DNA of 64,000 nt from Molossus alvarezi (taxonomy: Eukaryota; Chordata; Mammalia; Chiroptera; Molossidae), in NCBI GenBank assembly GCA_037176705.1, contig CM073887.1, positions 44,578,001 to 44,642,000 on the forward strand. Reading direction: 5' to 3'. Under the pieces are notes generated by a model. The model was not told the origin of the DNA. It saw only the letters and a list, made by a program, of their open reading frames with translations, and ran no database searches. The translations under genes were made by a program, and so were the position numbers. Shown one piece after another: positions 1 through 11,972 of the stretch (the stretch's first letter is position 1; each line of letters begins with the position of its first letter).

Positions 1-1659
1 CAGTGTGACTGCAGGTTCACCTGGCTCTTAGGAACTTAGTCCTTTTCATCTGTCAGTAAGTCACTGGGCAACCTGAATGCATTTGACCATTCGGTAAATA
101 TCTCTGAGCCTTGGTTTCTGTGCTGTGAAATGTGGATAATTATACTTATATTCACTGGTCTCTTGAGACTTCTCCTTAATATTTATAGCTGCAAAATACT
201 TTGCAGTCATTTTTATTAATAGTTACCAGATGTGTCATAAGGATTAATGAGCTTATGATCTGAAATGTTTTGAGCTCCTGAAACAGGAGGCAGCTGCCTG
301 CACAGGGATATGCAAAGAGCATTAAAATGCAAACAATACACATTTGGAAACTTGAGCTGTTATGTGTGAAGGACAAATGGCACACTTAAGATTTCTGTAT
401 ACTTTGTAGGTATTTTTGGTATCCTTAATAAGGTTGCTGAATTCATCACAGGCCATTGCCAAAATTAGAAAGCTAGGTACCGCCCACCCCTGTGTGTGCT
501 TGCACACACGCACACCGATGCTGTTCTGCTCATTTCACTCACCCACTTCTGTGCATCCTCTTGACTCTGTTTCCCCAACCTACAGACACTTGTTTCCAAG
601 TATTCAACAATCTCCTTTATATATCTAAGTTTTTATTTCCATTTTCTTTTCCTCTTACTATCCAAATTCAGGTTCTTATTAGTTCTCCACCAAACCATTA
701 AAGCAGCTCTTAGCCGATTCCGCATCTCCCGTATATAAGGGTTAACGTTCCGGGGGCGGAGCTGTCACTGCGCTGCCTTCAGGAGCCTTTGGCAGCTCGC
801 TTTGCCTGTGAAGTCAGCCATGTGCTCAGGGCCTCTTCCACGTGACCCTAACTCCCTTCCCTCCGCCCCGTGCTTGGGGTCTGGACCCTTCTCTTCCCCA
901 AGACCTCCCGATGACTGCGTAGCTTTTCCTAGGGCAGAGATGTGAGTAGAGGGAGCACACAAGGCACTGGTGGCTCTTTTCCATCCTGACTTTGTCACTC
1001 CATCTTCATGTACGAGGTGTCCCTATCCTGGGTAATTTCACCCTGTTCAAGGCCTGAGTAAAATGACCCCCGCGAAGGTATTCCAGGCCTGTTCCATTTA
1101 GGACCCCTTGCTTCTGAAACGCCCATTCTCATGTCTATCCTTCTTCTTGACATTTTAGTATTTTACACACATGTCCTTCCCACAAACTAGCTTGCCAGTC
1201 TGTTGAGAGCAAAGCCTGTGTCTGTCTGATCTTTGTGTTCTCCATGGTGCTTATTTTAACGCCTTGTCACTGCGGGACCTGGTAAGCCTCCGTTGAACTG
1301 AATTTTACATGGACTCACAGCCCTAGTTACCTTTGTCATGTAGGTCAGTATTCTGGGAAAATTTGAAATATACAAAGTAGAGAGGATCCTAAGGTGAATC
1401 TCTATGTACTTGTCACCTAGCTTCAGTAAAAATGAACACATGGCCCATCTTGTGTGACTGTACCCCGGCTCAAACATCTTCTGTTGAAGTATCTTCCTGT
1501 GAGCCTTGCTTGTCCAGAGTTGGTATCTGGCAGCCACCGTTGCCCAGCACCGATGGAAGGCGGCACCATAAACTTCCTAGTGCATGGGCAGGGGTAGGTG
1601 TGGTCAGGTATTGTCATTACGCCCACGACCCACTCAGACCTGATCTAATCTTACTTTTT

Positions 1660-1752
1660 TTGGGGGGGAGGTATATGCCCCAGCAGGAACCGAACCCGGG
1701 ACTCTCTGGTCCATAGGCCGATGCACCAACCGCTGAGCCAAACTGGCCAGGG
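1660..1752 (-). mobile_element. Short head-only Ves SINE
   Basis: Read on the minus strand this is the tRNA-related head of a Ves SINE (ctggccagtttggctcagcg, then the B-box-like gttcggttcc), followed directly by a short A-rich tail. The usual central body and CT-rich segment are absent, so it is only about 95 bp long. A 15-bp direct repeat, ctaatcttacttttt, flanks it at 1645-1659 and 1753-1767 and marks the insertion as a complete retrotransposition event. Confidence 0.85.
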
Positions 1753-2246
1753 CTAATCTTACTTTTTCACATCATTTTTAGCCATTTCAGATGTGTCTAA
1801 TCATTTTCTTTTCTGATTCACATTTTATCTGAGTGGGGGCCGGTGGCATGTTTATGAAACATGTTGCCCGATAAGAAGTGGCCATGCAGAGTGGACGTGG
1901 TGACGGGAAAGCTGTGGGGAGTGGCAGGAGGTGCCCTGCTTGCAGCCCCGAGCCAGGAGGTCAGGGCACCAGGAGTCCTGGGGCCCAGGGTCTCTGCAGA
2001 GTGTCCCAGCCACTCTGCTCCTGGAATTCATTTCAGCTAATACTTTTTAAGTGTTTACTGGAATTTTCTAATTACTCTGAGTCATAAAGAAATGTGTAAA
2101 TTATGTTTCTACGCTTTACTTAGGAAAGCAAGAGATATGTCCTCTTAGAAGCGGTTTCATGCTCGGAGGTTGTAGTTCCATCATTGGTAGGATTTTTGTG
2201 TTTGTAAACTTTAAGGGGGAATGTTTCATTCCAATCTTGACTATTT

Positions 2247-2478
2247 TATTTTTGTTAATTCTCACCTGAGGATATTTTTCCATTGATTTTTAGAGGGAGG
2301 GAGGGAGGAAGGGAAGGAGGGAAGGAAGAGAGAGACATCAGTTGGTTGCCTCCTGCACGACCTGGACCAGGGCTGGGGATTGAACCTGCAACCCAGGTAT
2401 GTGCCCTTGACCAAGAATCGAACCTGTGATTCGTCAGTTCATAGGCAGAGCTCTGACCACTGAGCCACTGGTCTGGGC
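2247..2478 (-). mobile_element. Ves SINE, full-length type
   Basis: Minus-strand copy with a tRNA-like head at the right end (near 2440-2478), a GGGA/GA-rich tract at 2294-2333, and the characteristic tail segment that reads gaggatatttttcc on the plus strand. Imperfect target-site duplications beginning ccaatcttg flank it at about 2231-2248 and 2479-2496. Confidence 0.85.
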
Positions 2479-4554
2479 CCAATCTTGTCTGTTTTAAGTA
2501 GGCTCTGACTAAAGAATGTAAGGGTTTTAGAGTTCAAACTTAAACTTTTTTTTCTACCTTTACTAAGAAATATGCTCTGAGTACCGTTCCATTTGTGGGA
2601 GACTTAAGATAATATGTGAAAAATAAGCATAAAGCTGGTGGCCCCTGCATTCAGGGACTGTCTGGTAGAGTGGAGGATACTTGCTTGAAAAGAACTCCGT
2701 TGCCGAGTTGCTGAGATCAGAGTAGGGAAAGGGAGAACTCCTGTAAGGAAGAACCAGGAGGTGCTTTGTGTCCTGGGAGCAGAGGGAGACCCCTCCCAGT
2801 CAAGGAGTTGAGGGACAGGCTGGAGCCCCTTGTCCTGTGCGGATGCTGCCACCAGGGTGTCCTCCTGTCTCGTCCGTTGCACTCACATTGCTTCTTAAAC
2901 TCAGCTCTGACTCCAGCTCTTCCTGGCCTAACCCCCAGGATCTCCCCGTGTTTGCAGGGCAGAGTGTTTATTCCTTCAGCTTGTCCCCAGGTCCTCCCAT
3001 TTGTTCAGCCGAATCTCCTCCTATTTCCTAGCCGTCGCCTCTCCCCTGTGCCTCCTCTCAAGCCCGATCGCTGCTGCCTTAGAGTCCGCACAAGGAATCC
3101 CTCTAGCACGTTTCTCCCCAAAGCAGCCCTAGGGCAGGCCTGAGTGCTTGCCCTTTGCAGGGAGGGGTGACTTGGTGCTGCGAACTCAGGTCACCGCCAC
3201 CCTCACGGAGCCATTTCGTCCCAAAGGGCTCTCCTCCCTTCAGTTAAGAGCTTGGCCGTCCAGCCTTCGTGTTTTCAGACTCTGTCCAGGGAGTCTCAGC
3301 ACCGCAGGGGCCTCAGCACCAGAGACACCACGGGGAGGACCTGGAGTGCTCAGGACCAGAGAGGGGGATGGAAAGAGATGGAATCCCTGCCTCCGAGCAG
3401 TGACCAGCTGCTTTTCTCCTGGACCCACAACAGCGCAGACTCATCGTGAGCAGGAACAGACTTCAGCTCCCAGCGTTCACTTCTCTCGTGAGAGAGGATG
3501 GGAGTATGTGTTTGTTCAGCCAGGAAGGGCCCTCCCAGGACCGAGCCTTCTGAGGCCGGAGACCTGGGGAGGGGAGACAGCTTTGCTGAGGGAATAAAGG
3601 CAGACGTGGAGGGCGCCTGGGTTCTTTGAGGTGATCGCATCTGCTTCCCTGTCCCGCTGCCATTGTACACTCAGGCGCCAGATGATTTCTGCGTTCCGCT
3701 CCTTCCTCTGATGTCCCCTTTCCTTGTCCTAAGGCTAATTATTTTCTTTGTTTTTTTCTTTAATGTTACTTGAATAGTGTGTCCACAAGTACCGAAGTCC
3801 CTTCTGGTGATGTTGCTTGCACCCACGACTTGGGCTCTGATCATTCACACCTGCTTGGTTGCTGGAGTCTCATTAGTGATTTGCCAACATTAGTCCTCAC
3901 ATATTTCTGCAGCCAGTTTGCCTTCCAGCACCAGGTCCTTCTCCTCAACCTCCTGCTTCCCCTGCTTAGGCACCCAAGGCACCCCCGACCAAGCTATCTG
4001 ACTAGGTGGTTTCGAATAGCAGGCCTCTCTCCCTGGGCCTGTCCTGCTCTTGTGCCCGGAAGTAGTGTGCTCCAGCCAGCCTGGTTCCTTACGCCTCACT
4101 TCCTGTGCCTGTCTCAGTCGCCCTCCTTCCACGCCGTGTTTCCCTGGCCAGCAAGGCTTGGTTTGGGTTCCACCTGCTGCCTGAAGCCTCTCCTGATCTT
4201 TCCTGTCCCGGTGACCTCTCTGCAGGCAGCCTGTAACCGTGTAGGTGCGGACACAGCCCAGGGCCGGGATGAGGGAGGGAGAGCCTGAGGGTGCCGGCGC
4301 CCAGCACACATGCCTGTGTTCAGCCTTGTCTTGTGTTGCCAGACTGGGGGGAGGGGCAAGCGCTAGCTGTGCTTCTTATTTCTTCTGTTTCCCTTCATGG
4401 TGTGATGCCCCGAGCACTTGGCATGCCAGGTTGGCCATGACATTAAAATCCTGAAAGCTGACAGGCTCTTCAGTCTGTTCAGTTCAAACCTTCTGGGGTT
4501 CTCTGTCCTGCTCCTCTTGACCCCTCACACTCACCTGTTCACTTGTTTTCTCAG

Positions 4555-4641
4555 CCGGTGCCCCGCATCATGGTGCAGCCTGCCCTCCTGGACCCCAGGA
4601 CGGACCCCAGGACGGACCCCAGGATGACCAGGGTGGCAATG
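4555..4641 (+). CDS. KIF13B: KIF13B coding exon (third from last)
   Basis: This 87-base exon is bounded by a strong acceptor (cttgttttctcag) and a donor (atg|gtgagt). It is exactly 29 codons in phase 0 at both ends and so joins in frame to the next exon at 8184. It encodes a proline- and arginine-rich stretch beginning PVPRIMVQPALL, followed by three DPR units and MTRVAM, in the low-complexity tail between the kinesin stalk and the CAP-Gly domain. Assignment rests on phase, splice sites and position upstream of the unmistakable CAP-Gly exons; there is no folded domain to test. A 12-bp tandem repeat lies inside it. An alternative is that the exon is skipped in some transcripts, since its length preserves the frame. 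Confidence 0.72.
4591..4623 (+). repeat. 12-bp coding tandem repeat (DPRT units)
   Basis: The unit gaccccaggacg occurs twice perfectly (4591-4602, 4603-4614), followed by a partial third copy (4615-4623). In the KIF13B frame it encodes DPRT, DPRT, DPR. The perfect copies suggest recent replication slippage within a coding exon. Confidence 0.85.
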
Positions 4642-7600
4642 GTGAGTTCGCAGGGTTGGGGGTGGCGCCTTGGCTGGCGGCTGCCCCACATACCGTGGGT
4701 GGCCCCGATGCTATAATCATTGAGTCCACACCCATGGTTGTTTTATTTTAGCATTCCTGTTTTGATAATTAATCGTAATATAGGCCACTGTCTTCTTCCT
4801 GTTTTCCTTGTTCCATTTTGCTATTTTCAACTTGTTAATCATATGATTGCTAAACTTTGAGGTGCTTGACTGCTAACGTAGCCCGCTGCTTTAATAGCCC
4901 ACTGCCAGGCACAGGCGGTTTCTATAAATGGACAGTCTCCAATTCTGCCTGTTTGCTTAATTCTCAGTTTTACATTTGATTCTGATTCATGGTATCAGCG
5001 TGAAAAGACTAATGCTAAGCCGGGGAGAAAAACAGTCTCTTATGATCTCCCGCAGATGAACAGCACTTCTCATCTCATGAATAGCAAGTCTATTTTCTCC
5101 CACTGTGTGTTCATTCTCTCAGGAAATGCGATATCTTCATAGGAAATTTTTATTTATTAAAACAATGGCAAAAGCCAAGTAATTTGGAAGAAAATTCAGA
5201 CCTCACTCCTTCCTAATAGTTCCTGCTCAGTCCAGCACACCCTGGGTGTTCAGGAGTTTAACTGAAGATGTAGCATGGCCCCTCTGCCTGGGTACAGTTT
5301 ATTATTCTGCTGAGACAAGCGGCCCCCCAAGGCCAATGGGACTGAGTGGGAACAAGTCCCCTGCTGGTGAGGGCACCTGACCCGCCACAGCCTCGGCAGC
5401 TTGGACAGCCTCGCCTCATCGCGCCGTTTTCTCAGGTCTAGACGTCAGTGGCACCCTCGAGAAGTCAGTGGTAAGGGTGCACCCAAAGACGGCAGACAGG
5501 TCCCCACTCCCACGGCGCCTCAGTCCCTGGGAGCAGCTGCCTGCAGTGTGCGGGGGAGTCGGCTGCTGGCTCCGCCCAGCGGGGGAGGGGAGCGCCAATC
5601 AGCGCTCCCAGGCCGCTTGGGGGTCGGGGGGGCTGGGATCTGACCGCCCCCTCGGTCCCTCTGCGGGCTGAGGATCTGGCTGCTGAGCCCTGGTGTTTCC
5701 CTTTCTGGTGGCTGGAGGAACCCTTTAACCTCTCCGGGCCATGCTGTAACGTCGGTGTGACAATACTTTTTGGCTACATTGGACTGGTGTGGAAGCAAAT
5801 GGGATAGTACCAGGGAAGTGGGAGGTGCTGTCACTAGACGGTCACTTCCTGGGGTCACACCTGCTGGGCCTTAGCAGTTAGGGGGTCTCCCGGGCGGGTA
5901 CTAGGATCGCGTACTGTTTCAGGATCACAGCCTTGCTCCTCCCTGCCTGGTCTGTGATATTAAAAATAAAATAGAAAGGAACAAATAAAACATATATAAG
6001 TTGCAAAAGAAAAATGATTGAAGGATTGCCCAATCTTTTAGAGTATTTATGCTGGTGACAGTTATTGATCTATTGGATTTAGTCAATTTTGCAGCCTAGA
6101 GATCCATCACAGAAATGTGCTGTTAATCTCGGGAGGTGCCGTGAATTCCGTACCCTGAGAGTGTGCCTCGTGGGGAGAGGAGGGCCTCTGGAGACAGGAA
6201 TACAAATGACAGTTCACGTGAAAACGCATGATTTATCAGACTGCCGAGTTAAGCCAAGTAACTGTAAGAGACTTATAGATCTCAGCTGTTTCCCTGTTCA
6301 AATAAATCCTGTATTTCAAATGGAAAGTGACCATTCCTGTAATATAAATAATCTTTCTGTAAATATTGGAAAACATATTTCTTTCTCTGAACAGCACCCT
6401 CTCCACCACCCCGACCCCATCCCCATCCCAGCCGTCGCTTGTGCCCCTGTCATTGTGAACCGGGAATAGAAAGATATTGTCACCTTCAGGTGACTTGTTA
6501 TCAACAAAAACACTATATGAGCACCTCAGAAACAGGAGAGGTTGGATGAGCAGTGGCTGTCCCCTTCCCCTGAAATGTGGCTTTCTGTGTGTCCCTGCCT
6601 GAGTGACGCAGACAGAGGACTGTGAGGGAGAGGCCACCTCTACGGTCCAGCTCTGTCCTCCCACCCCTCACCCGGCTGGCTGCTGCTTGGCCAGGTCCCC
6701 TGGGATCAGAGAGCCTCCTGACCCATGACAGGGGACCGGCCTCTCAGAGACAGGGCACAGCCTGTAGGCAGCTCTGTCTCCTCCTCGTTCACCACCTCGA
6801 AGCCAGCACCTGCCGGTCAGCCTCAGGCTCTGGGGTCATTTCCTTGAGCCCAAGCCGGGGAAGCAGAGCTGAAGCATTTTCAGGTCCTTCGATGACATCG
6901 TCATTTCACTTTGGCAGGAGAGAGGGTTCTCTGGCCTCTAGTGATTCTCTGTCTCCCTGGGAAGTCGGTGGGCAGGGGACCTGTTTCCACAGAAGCACAG
7001 TTCTTAGCCTGAGTTCAGGGAGGCAGGGGATACAGGGGGTGAGGGAGTGGAGATTTTGGTGGGCTGCACTCTGTGATGAGGCCGTGCCTGCCTTCTAGCT
7101 CGCTGACCCCAGGGTGGTCCCCTGTGTGTGGTTTCCCACACCAGCAGGGCCCAGGGTTCAACTCCATTCGGACACTGTCTGCCCAAAGAGTGTCCAGTCC
7201 CCAGGTGAGGGCTCAGTCCCACCAGACTGCCCTCCACTTCTGACACCAATCTCAGTCCAGGTTGTCACCTGACCTTCTGACTGTCTAGTTATAAATTGAG
7301 GTTCCCATGACTCCTCCTTGGGTTTGATCAGTTTGTTAAAGAGTGGCCCACAAAACTCAGATAAACATTTTACTTACTAGGTTACCATTTATGATGAAAG
7401 GATGTAACTTAGGAAGAGCCAAATGGAAGAGACGTGGAGGACGGGGCACAGGGAAGGGGGGTGCGAAGCCCCACACTCTCCTCACACCCCTGTGTGGTCA
7501 GCGCTCCCGGGAACTCTCCAAACCTGTCCTTTGGGGGTTTTAGTGGAGGTTTCGTTACATAGGGAGGGTCGATGAAATCCTTGGCCATTGGTGGCTGGTG

Positions 7601-8183
7601 ACTGACTCAGCTTCTAGCCCCTTTCTGCTCCCGGTAATGAGGGTGGGGTGGCAGGGCCAGCCCTCTGAGCATGGTTAGTCTCCTGTCAACAGGCCCGTCC
7701 TTGGAGGTTTCTGAAGGTCCCTTTATAACGTACACTCAGGAGTTGTTGGAAGGGGCTTGTTCCGAACATCAAGATGACTTTATCGCTCTTATCTTAGAAA
7801 ATTCCAAGGGTTTTAGAAAGAACTCTGTGCCAGAAATGGGGATGAAGACCAAATATGTGTTTCTTGTGTAACCCCCAGGATCATAGGCATCTATTAGAAT
7901 CTGTGTAGAAGGTGAGGGGTGGAAGGGGCAGGCCCCAGGGTGCGTGCTGAGCTCTCAGCTTGTGCAGGTGCAGCAGGGCCCCCGGGATCCAGTGCGGAAG
8001 GCGGTCCCAGGGAGGCAGTGGTGGAGCTGATAGCCCCCCCCCCCGCCCCGCCCCAGCACAGTGGTGCCTTTCACCCTCAGAGCTGTGAGGTTTCAGCGGA
8101 CAGCACAGCCTCTGTCTCAGCCCTTTGGAAACACACTCCTAACCTTGAATCCTAACCAGTTCCACTTCCCTTCCCTGCTGCAG
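4642..8183 (+). other. KIF13B: KIF13B intron
   Basis: Intron between the exon at 4555-4641 and the large exon at 8184. It starts gtgagt and ends ttccctgctgcag. I see no coding exon inside. It is unusually poor in recent SINEs for this window. A C-run of about ten bases lies at 8034-8044, just upstream of the acceptor region. Confidence 0.75.
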
Positions 8184-9189
8184 GCTCCCCGGGAGAGCAA
8201 CGGGGTGAGCGTGGCCTCTGCCGTGATTGTGCAGACCGCCCCGGCCGTGAAGACGTACGACAAACCCACGCAAGTGCCTTCACCACAGTGCATGGCCGCC
8301 AACACCCAGGTCCCCGAAGTGCAGGATGGGCCGCCCAGCCCCCTGAGCGAGGCCTCCAGCGGGTACTTCTCACACAGTGTCTCCACGGCCACGCTGTCTG
8401 ATGCCTGCGCCCCGGGCCTGGATGCTGCAGCCCAGGGGGGTGGGCAGACACCCGGCTCGCCCCCTCCCGTCCCCTGCCAGGCCGGCCCCGAGACGGAGCC
8501 CCTGTTTCCATCTGCTGCCCCTGGCGCATACAGCGCTGTCTCTGCCTCGTTGGAGGGTCTGAGCAGCCCTCTGTCACTGCCTGTCCCAGCAAAGCAGACT
8601 TCGCCGAGTGACGGTGACAGTGTGGCCCAGGCCAAGGGAGCAGTTTTCTCAGAGCAGCAGGATGAAGAAACAGGCACTTCACTGACTGCTTTCCCGGCTT
8701 CTGCGCCCCAGGAGTCTCCCAGCCCGCAGAGCAGAAGCGACGGTTCCCCTGTCACCACGCCGCTGGGAAGACCCAAGGACCAGGCCCAGCCAGGCACCAG
8801 CTTAGAGCCGGATGTGGACAAACCCCAGCTGGCGCCCGACCTCCTGCCTCAGTGGCCTGCTCCTGCCTCCCCGTTCAGGATCCGGAAGGTGCGCACCTCT
8901 GAGCTGCAGTCCTTCACGCGCATGCTTGGCGGGGACCCCGGCTGCCCCTCTGGTGCCCAGGAGGACCCGCCAGCCTCGGGAGGGCCCCTTGACAGCGGCG
9001 CTGGAGGACAGACCCCGGAGAAGCTGGACGTGCCCTCTGATTCCGAAGAAGCCAGTGAGGTCCCGGAGTGGCTCCGAGAGGGAGAGCATGTCACCCTGGG
9101 TGCCAACAAAGTGGGCGTCGTGAGGTACATCGGGCCCACCGACTTTCAGGAGGGGACGTGGGTCGGAGTGGAGTTGGACTTACCCTCAG
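8184..9189 (+). CDS. KIF13B: KIF13B large penultimate exon: Ser/Pro-rich tail and first half of CAP-Gly domain
   Basis: A 1006-base exon, phase 0 at its start (APRESNGVSVASAV) and with one base of a split glycine codon at its end (LPS-G). It encodes about 335 residues. Most are a disordered Ser/Pro/Gly-rich linker with many SP sites, expected to lack fixed structure. The last ~40 residues (EWLREGEHVTLG, VVRYIGPTDF, GTWVGVELDLPSG) are the N-terminal half of a CAP-Gly domain, including the conserved tryptophan of the GTWVGVELD strand. KIF13B is a plus-end-directed kinesin-3 whose tail CAP-Gly module binds microtubules or EEY/F-type C-termini. The donor is cag|gtgagt. The exon is strongly CpG-marked, as expected for coding sequence. 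A long antisense open frame over it is a composition artefact. Confidence 0.95.
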
Positions 9190-11682
9190 GTGAGTGCTGC
9201 TTGGTCAGGAGGCAGCGGCCGGGGTGGAGGGGTCTGCCCTGCCCCTGCTGCTGAAACGTGTATGCCCTTTGGCACCTCATTTAACCCGAGCCTCCAGTCA
9301 CCGCCTCTCAAAGTGAATTTCTTTCTAGACAAACTTTCCCAGAGCTTTTTAAGAGTCAGGTGTTGTCTCTCTCTCTCTTTAGAGTTTCTCAGAAACCTAA
9401 GACATTAATCGAGAGCAACTATACATTTGGCAGTGAACTTAAATGCCATCATTCCTTCTTTAGTCACAGGAGCATTTGCACCCGCCGGTAGGGGGAGCCC
9501 CGCAGACTGGGCTTGGGTGGCCTCTGTCGCTGTGCACGCTGTTCCCAGGGCTGCCCCCCACAGTGTCACTCCTGTGGGCAGCAGCTCCCCACTGTGCGGG
9601 GGCTGCACTTCGTTCAGCCGCTGGTCAGTTGATAGACCTTTGGGTTGTGTCCACTGTTTGGCTTCTGTGAGTAATGTTGCTGGGAATGTGGTGTGTGAGT
9701 TTCTGTGAGGACGTGCATCTTCGTCTGTCTTCAGGGGATCCTGGGCCTTGCCCCTGAGGTTCCCACGTGGAGGAGGGCAGACTGGCTTCCAGTCTCCTCC
9801 GCCTCGCAGCGTGCTCGGCTGGGGGTCGGGCTGGCGGCCTCAGCGCTCGGTGAGGTGGGAGCTGGGGAGGTGGGTTTTTAGGGGGGCCGGTGTGGTGTAG
9901 CCTGGTGAGTGGGCTTTGAGTAGCAAGGAAGCAACTGCCCTGGGTGGGGACAGAGGGAGAGGTGGGTGGTTTGCTCTGTGACACCCAGACCTGCCCCACT
10001 CGGACTCGGACTCTGGGCCCTCAACTCGGCTCTGAAGTCACTCACTGTCTTTAAAATAATCTTGGTAAAGAATATCATCCATTGGAAGTGGTTCTGGAAG
10101 ATCATTGTGGCACAGTCTGGAATATTTTTTAAACTCCATTTCTACTGAAATGCAAACAAGAATTGGGAAAGAAGTTTGAATTTGCAATTAAATTAAGAAT
10201 TAAGGGACTTTAGCAAATAGATGAGTTCATCCCACAGATAAAGATTATGTACCTACTAGGTTTCCGTCACAGTCCTGGATTTGAGGATGCCCTTCTGAGT
10301 AGAACGAAGTCCCTGGTTCACGGGACTTTTCTTTTAGAGGGGAGACAGTGATCAGATAAACAAATGAATAACATTTGATCGTAATGTGCTATGAAGAAGA
10401 TGAGATGGGCCAAGCAGATCGGGATGGTGGGCTGGGGGGTCGTCAGTCATACTGAGGGAGACGAAGGCGCGAGCGATGCCGAGGAGCTGAGCGGGGCAGC
10501 TCGGGGTTTGAGGGCAGCCAGAGACTGGCCAAGGCGAGGTGTGGTGGCCGGTAACGGAGGGTGAAGAGTGCCGGGAAACCATGGAAGGTTTAAAACGAGC
10601 ACAGACTAGGAGTGGAGAGTGGGAGCAGGAAGGCCTGCAGGAGGCTGCTGCAGACGTCCAGCCGGGGGTGTGGTGGCATATGGAGGCCTGAGAAGCGGAG
10701 TCAGGAGAAGCATGACGGAGAGCCCCGGGCTGAGGGGTGGTGGAATGTCAGGGGCAGACAGGAGTCAGGCTGACACCGGAGTGTGGCTGAGACCAGGGTC
10801 CTGACCCGTGGAAGAGCCCAAGGGCAGGTGCGGGTGCAGGGCAGGAGGGGTTGGAGGGGCAGGTCGGACATTCCAGGGGCCACTCTGGGACTAGACACAC
10901 AGCTCAGGGGCACCCCTGTTCACGGGCGTGCAGACCTGGGGTGAGCCCCCAGCAGAGGGCACAGCCCCAGGCCAGAGAGGAGGACTGGGAGGAGCCAGAG
11001 AGGTGGGTGGTGGGGGTGTGGCCCAGGAGCCCAGCTGAGGCCAGAGGGTGGGCGGGGCTGCTGTGGGCCTGAGAGCTGGTGACAGTTCGGAGTGGGACAG
11101 AGAGAGGGCTGGCTGGGGTGTGCAGGCAGTGAGCATAGAAAACCCACCTGCGTTTGCTCCGAAGATCGTGTTCCCCACCAACCCCTCACCACGGGGGGTT
11201 GACATTGAGGGTCAGGCTGGTCCTTTGTTCAGGTCTGTCCCCCCCCACACACCTGGGTGCTGTGCTCTCTTCCTTCACCATAAAGCAGTTATTCTCACTT
11301 TTACAATGGAAGCTTCACTCCATCTTGACACACCACGCGTGACATCTGACAAGTCACAATTTGAAACTTGCTAGTTACCATCTAATAGGTTGAGGAAAAA
11401 CTATTCTACCAAAAACACCTGTACTCGTTTGCATTTTGACCATCTAGACTGAAATCAGTCTGTGCCCCAGGTGGGGTGGGGTGTGTGCCAGCCCCGGACT
11501 AGCACATCAGCCTCCCCTAGGGCCTGGGGGGTGTCCCCCAGCGACCACTGCGCCTGCCCGGAGAGGGGCCCACCCGCTTGTTAAATGCTGAGCACCTGTG
11601 CGGGCCCTTTGCACCCCGGGGCCTGCAGGGAGGGGCAGGGGGCCTCGAGCGGCGGAGCCACCTGTGTCTTTTCTTCCCTCAG
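9190..11682 (+). other. KIF13B: KIF13B last intron (splits the CAP-Gly domain)
   Basis: Phase-1 intron between LPS-G and KNDG, starting gtgagt and ending ttttcttccctcag. It contains no recognised gene. The stretch around 10200-10420 resembles an old, decayed mammalian interspersed repeat that I cannot name. The segment 10600-11130 is G-rich on the plus strand. Confidence 0.85.
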
Positions 11683-11972
11683 GTAAGAATGACGGCTCCA
11701 TCGGAGGGAAGCAGTACTTCAAGTGCAACCCCGGCTACGGGCTGCTGGTGAGGCCCGGCCGGGTGCGCAGGGCAGCGGGGGCAGGTCGGCGGCGCAGTGC
11801 GGGGCTCAGGCTGCAGGGCGCCCCGGAGCCCCGCAGGAGCAGCACCCTCTCCGGCTCTGCCACCAACCTGGCCTCCCTGACGGCAGCTCTGGCCAAGGCC
11901 GAGGGCACCGTGGCGCTGCGGGTGGACAGGAGCCACAAGAACCCCGATGACCGGAAGTCCTGGGCCAGCTGA
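11683..11972 (+). CDS. KIF13B: KIF13B terminal coding exon: CAP-Gly core and C-terminus
   Basis: The exon follows a pyrimidine-rich acceptor and completes the split glycine codon to give GKNDGSIGGKQYFKC, the signature CAP-Gly motif (GKNDG) that contacts EEY/F-type tails or tubulin. NPGYGLLVRPGRV finishes the domain. The remaining ~65 residues are basic and Ser-rich (RRRSAGL, RRSSTLSGSATNLASL) and end DDRKSWAS before TGA at 11970-11972. RRSS and similar sites look like kinase targets but that is inference. With the two preceding exons, 460 residues of KIF13B are in this window; the motor, FHA and stalk are encoded to the left, outside it. A segment EGTVALRV near the end may be an insertion relative to other mammals (from memory, unverified). 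Confidence 0.95.

Larger units (their letters stand above)
1..4554 (+). other. KIF13B: KIF13B intron (3' part, gene continues to the left)
   Basis: This is intronic sequence ahead of the first recognised KIF13B exon in the window. It ends in a polypyrimidine tract and a tcag acceptor at 4551-4554. I found no convincing coding exon in it; open frames around 2770-3600 and 3770-4300 have no recognisable protein similarity and no matching splice pattern. It contains two Ves SINE copies (listed separately) and possibly an old L2-like tail near 1190-1270. The rest looks like unique, moderately GC-rich intron. Confidence 0.75.

Noticed and set aside
3148..3597. 149-codon open frame in a KIF13B intron
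   Set aside because: No similarity to KIF13B or other proteins recognised; intron composition is GC-rich and stop-poor.
8117..8821. 234-codon minus-strand open frame opposite the KIF13B large exon
   Set aside because: It is the antisense shadow of a GC-rich coding exon; its translation shows no domain and the plus strand encodes an unmistakable KIF13B segment.
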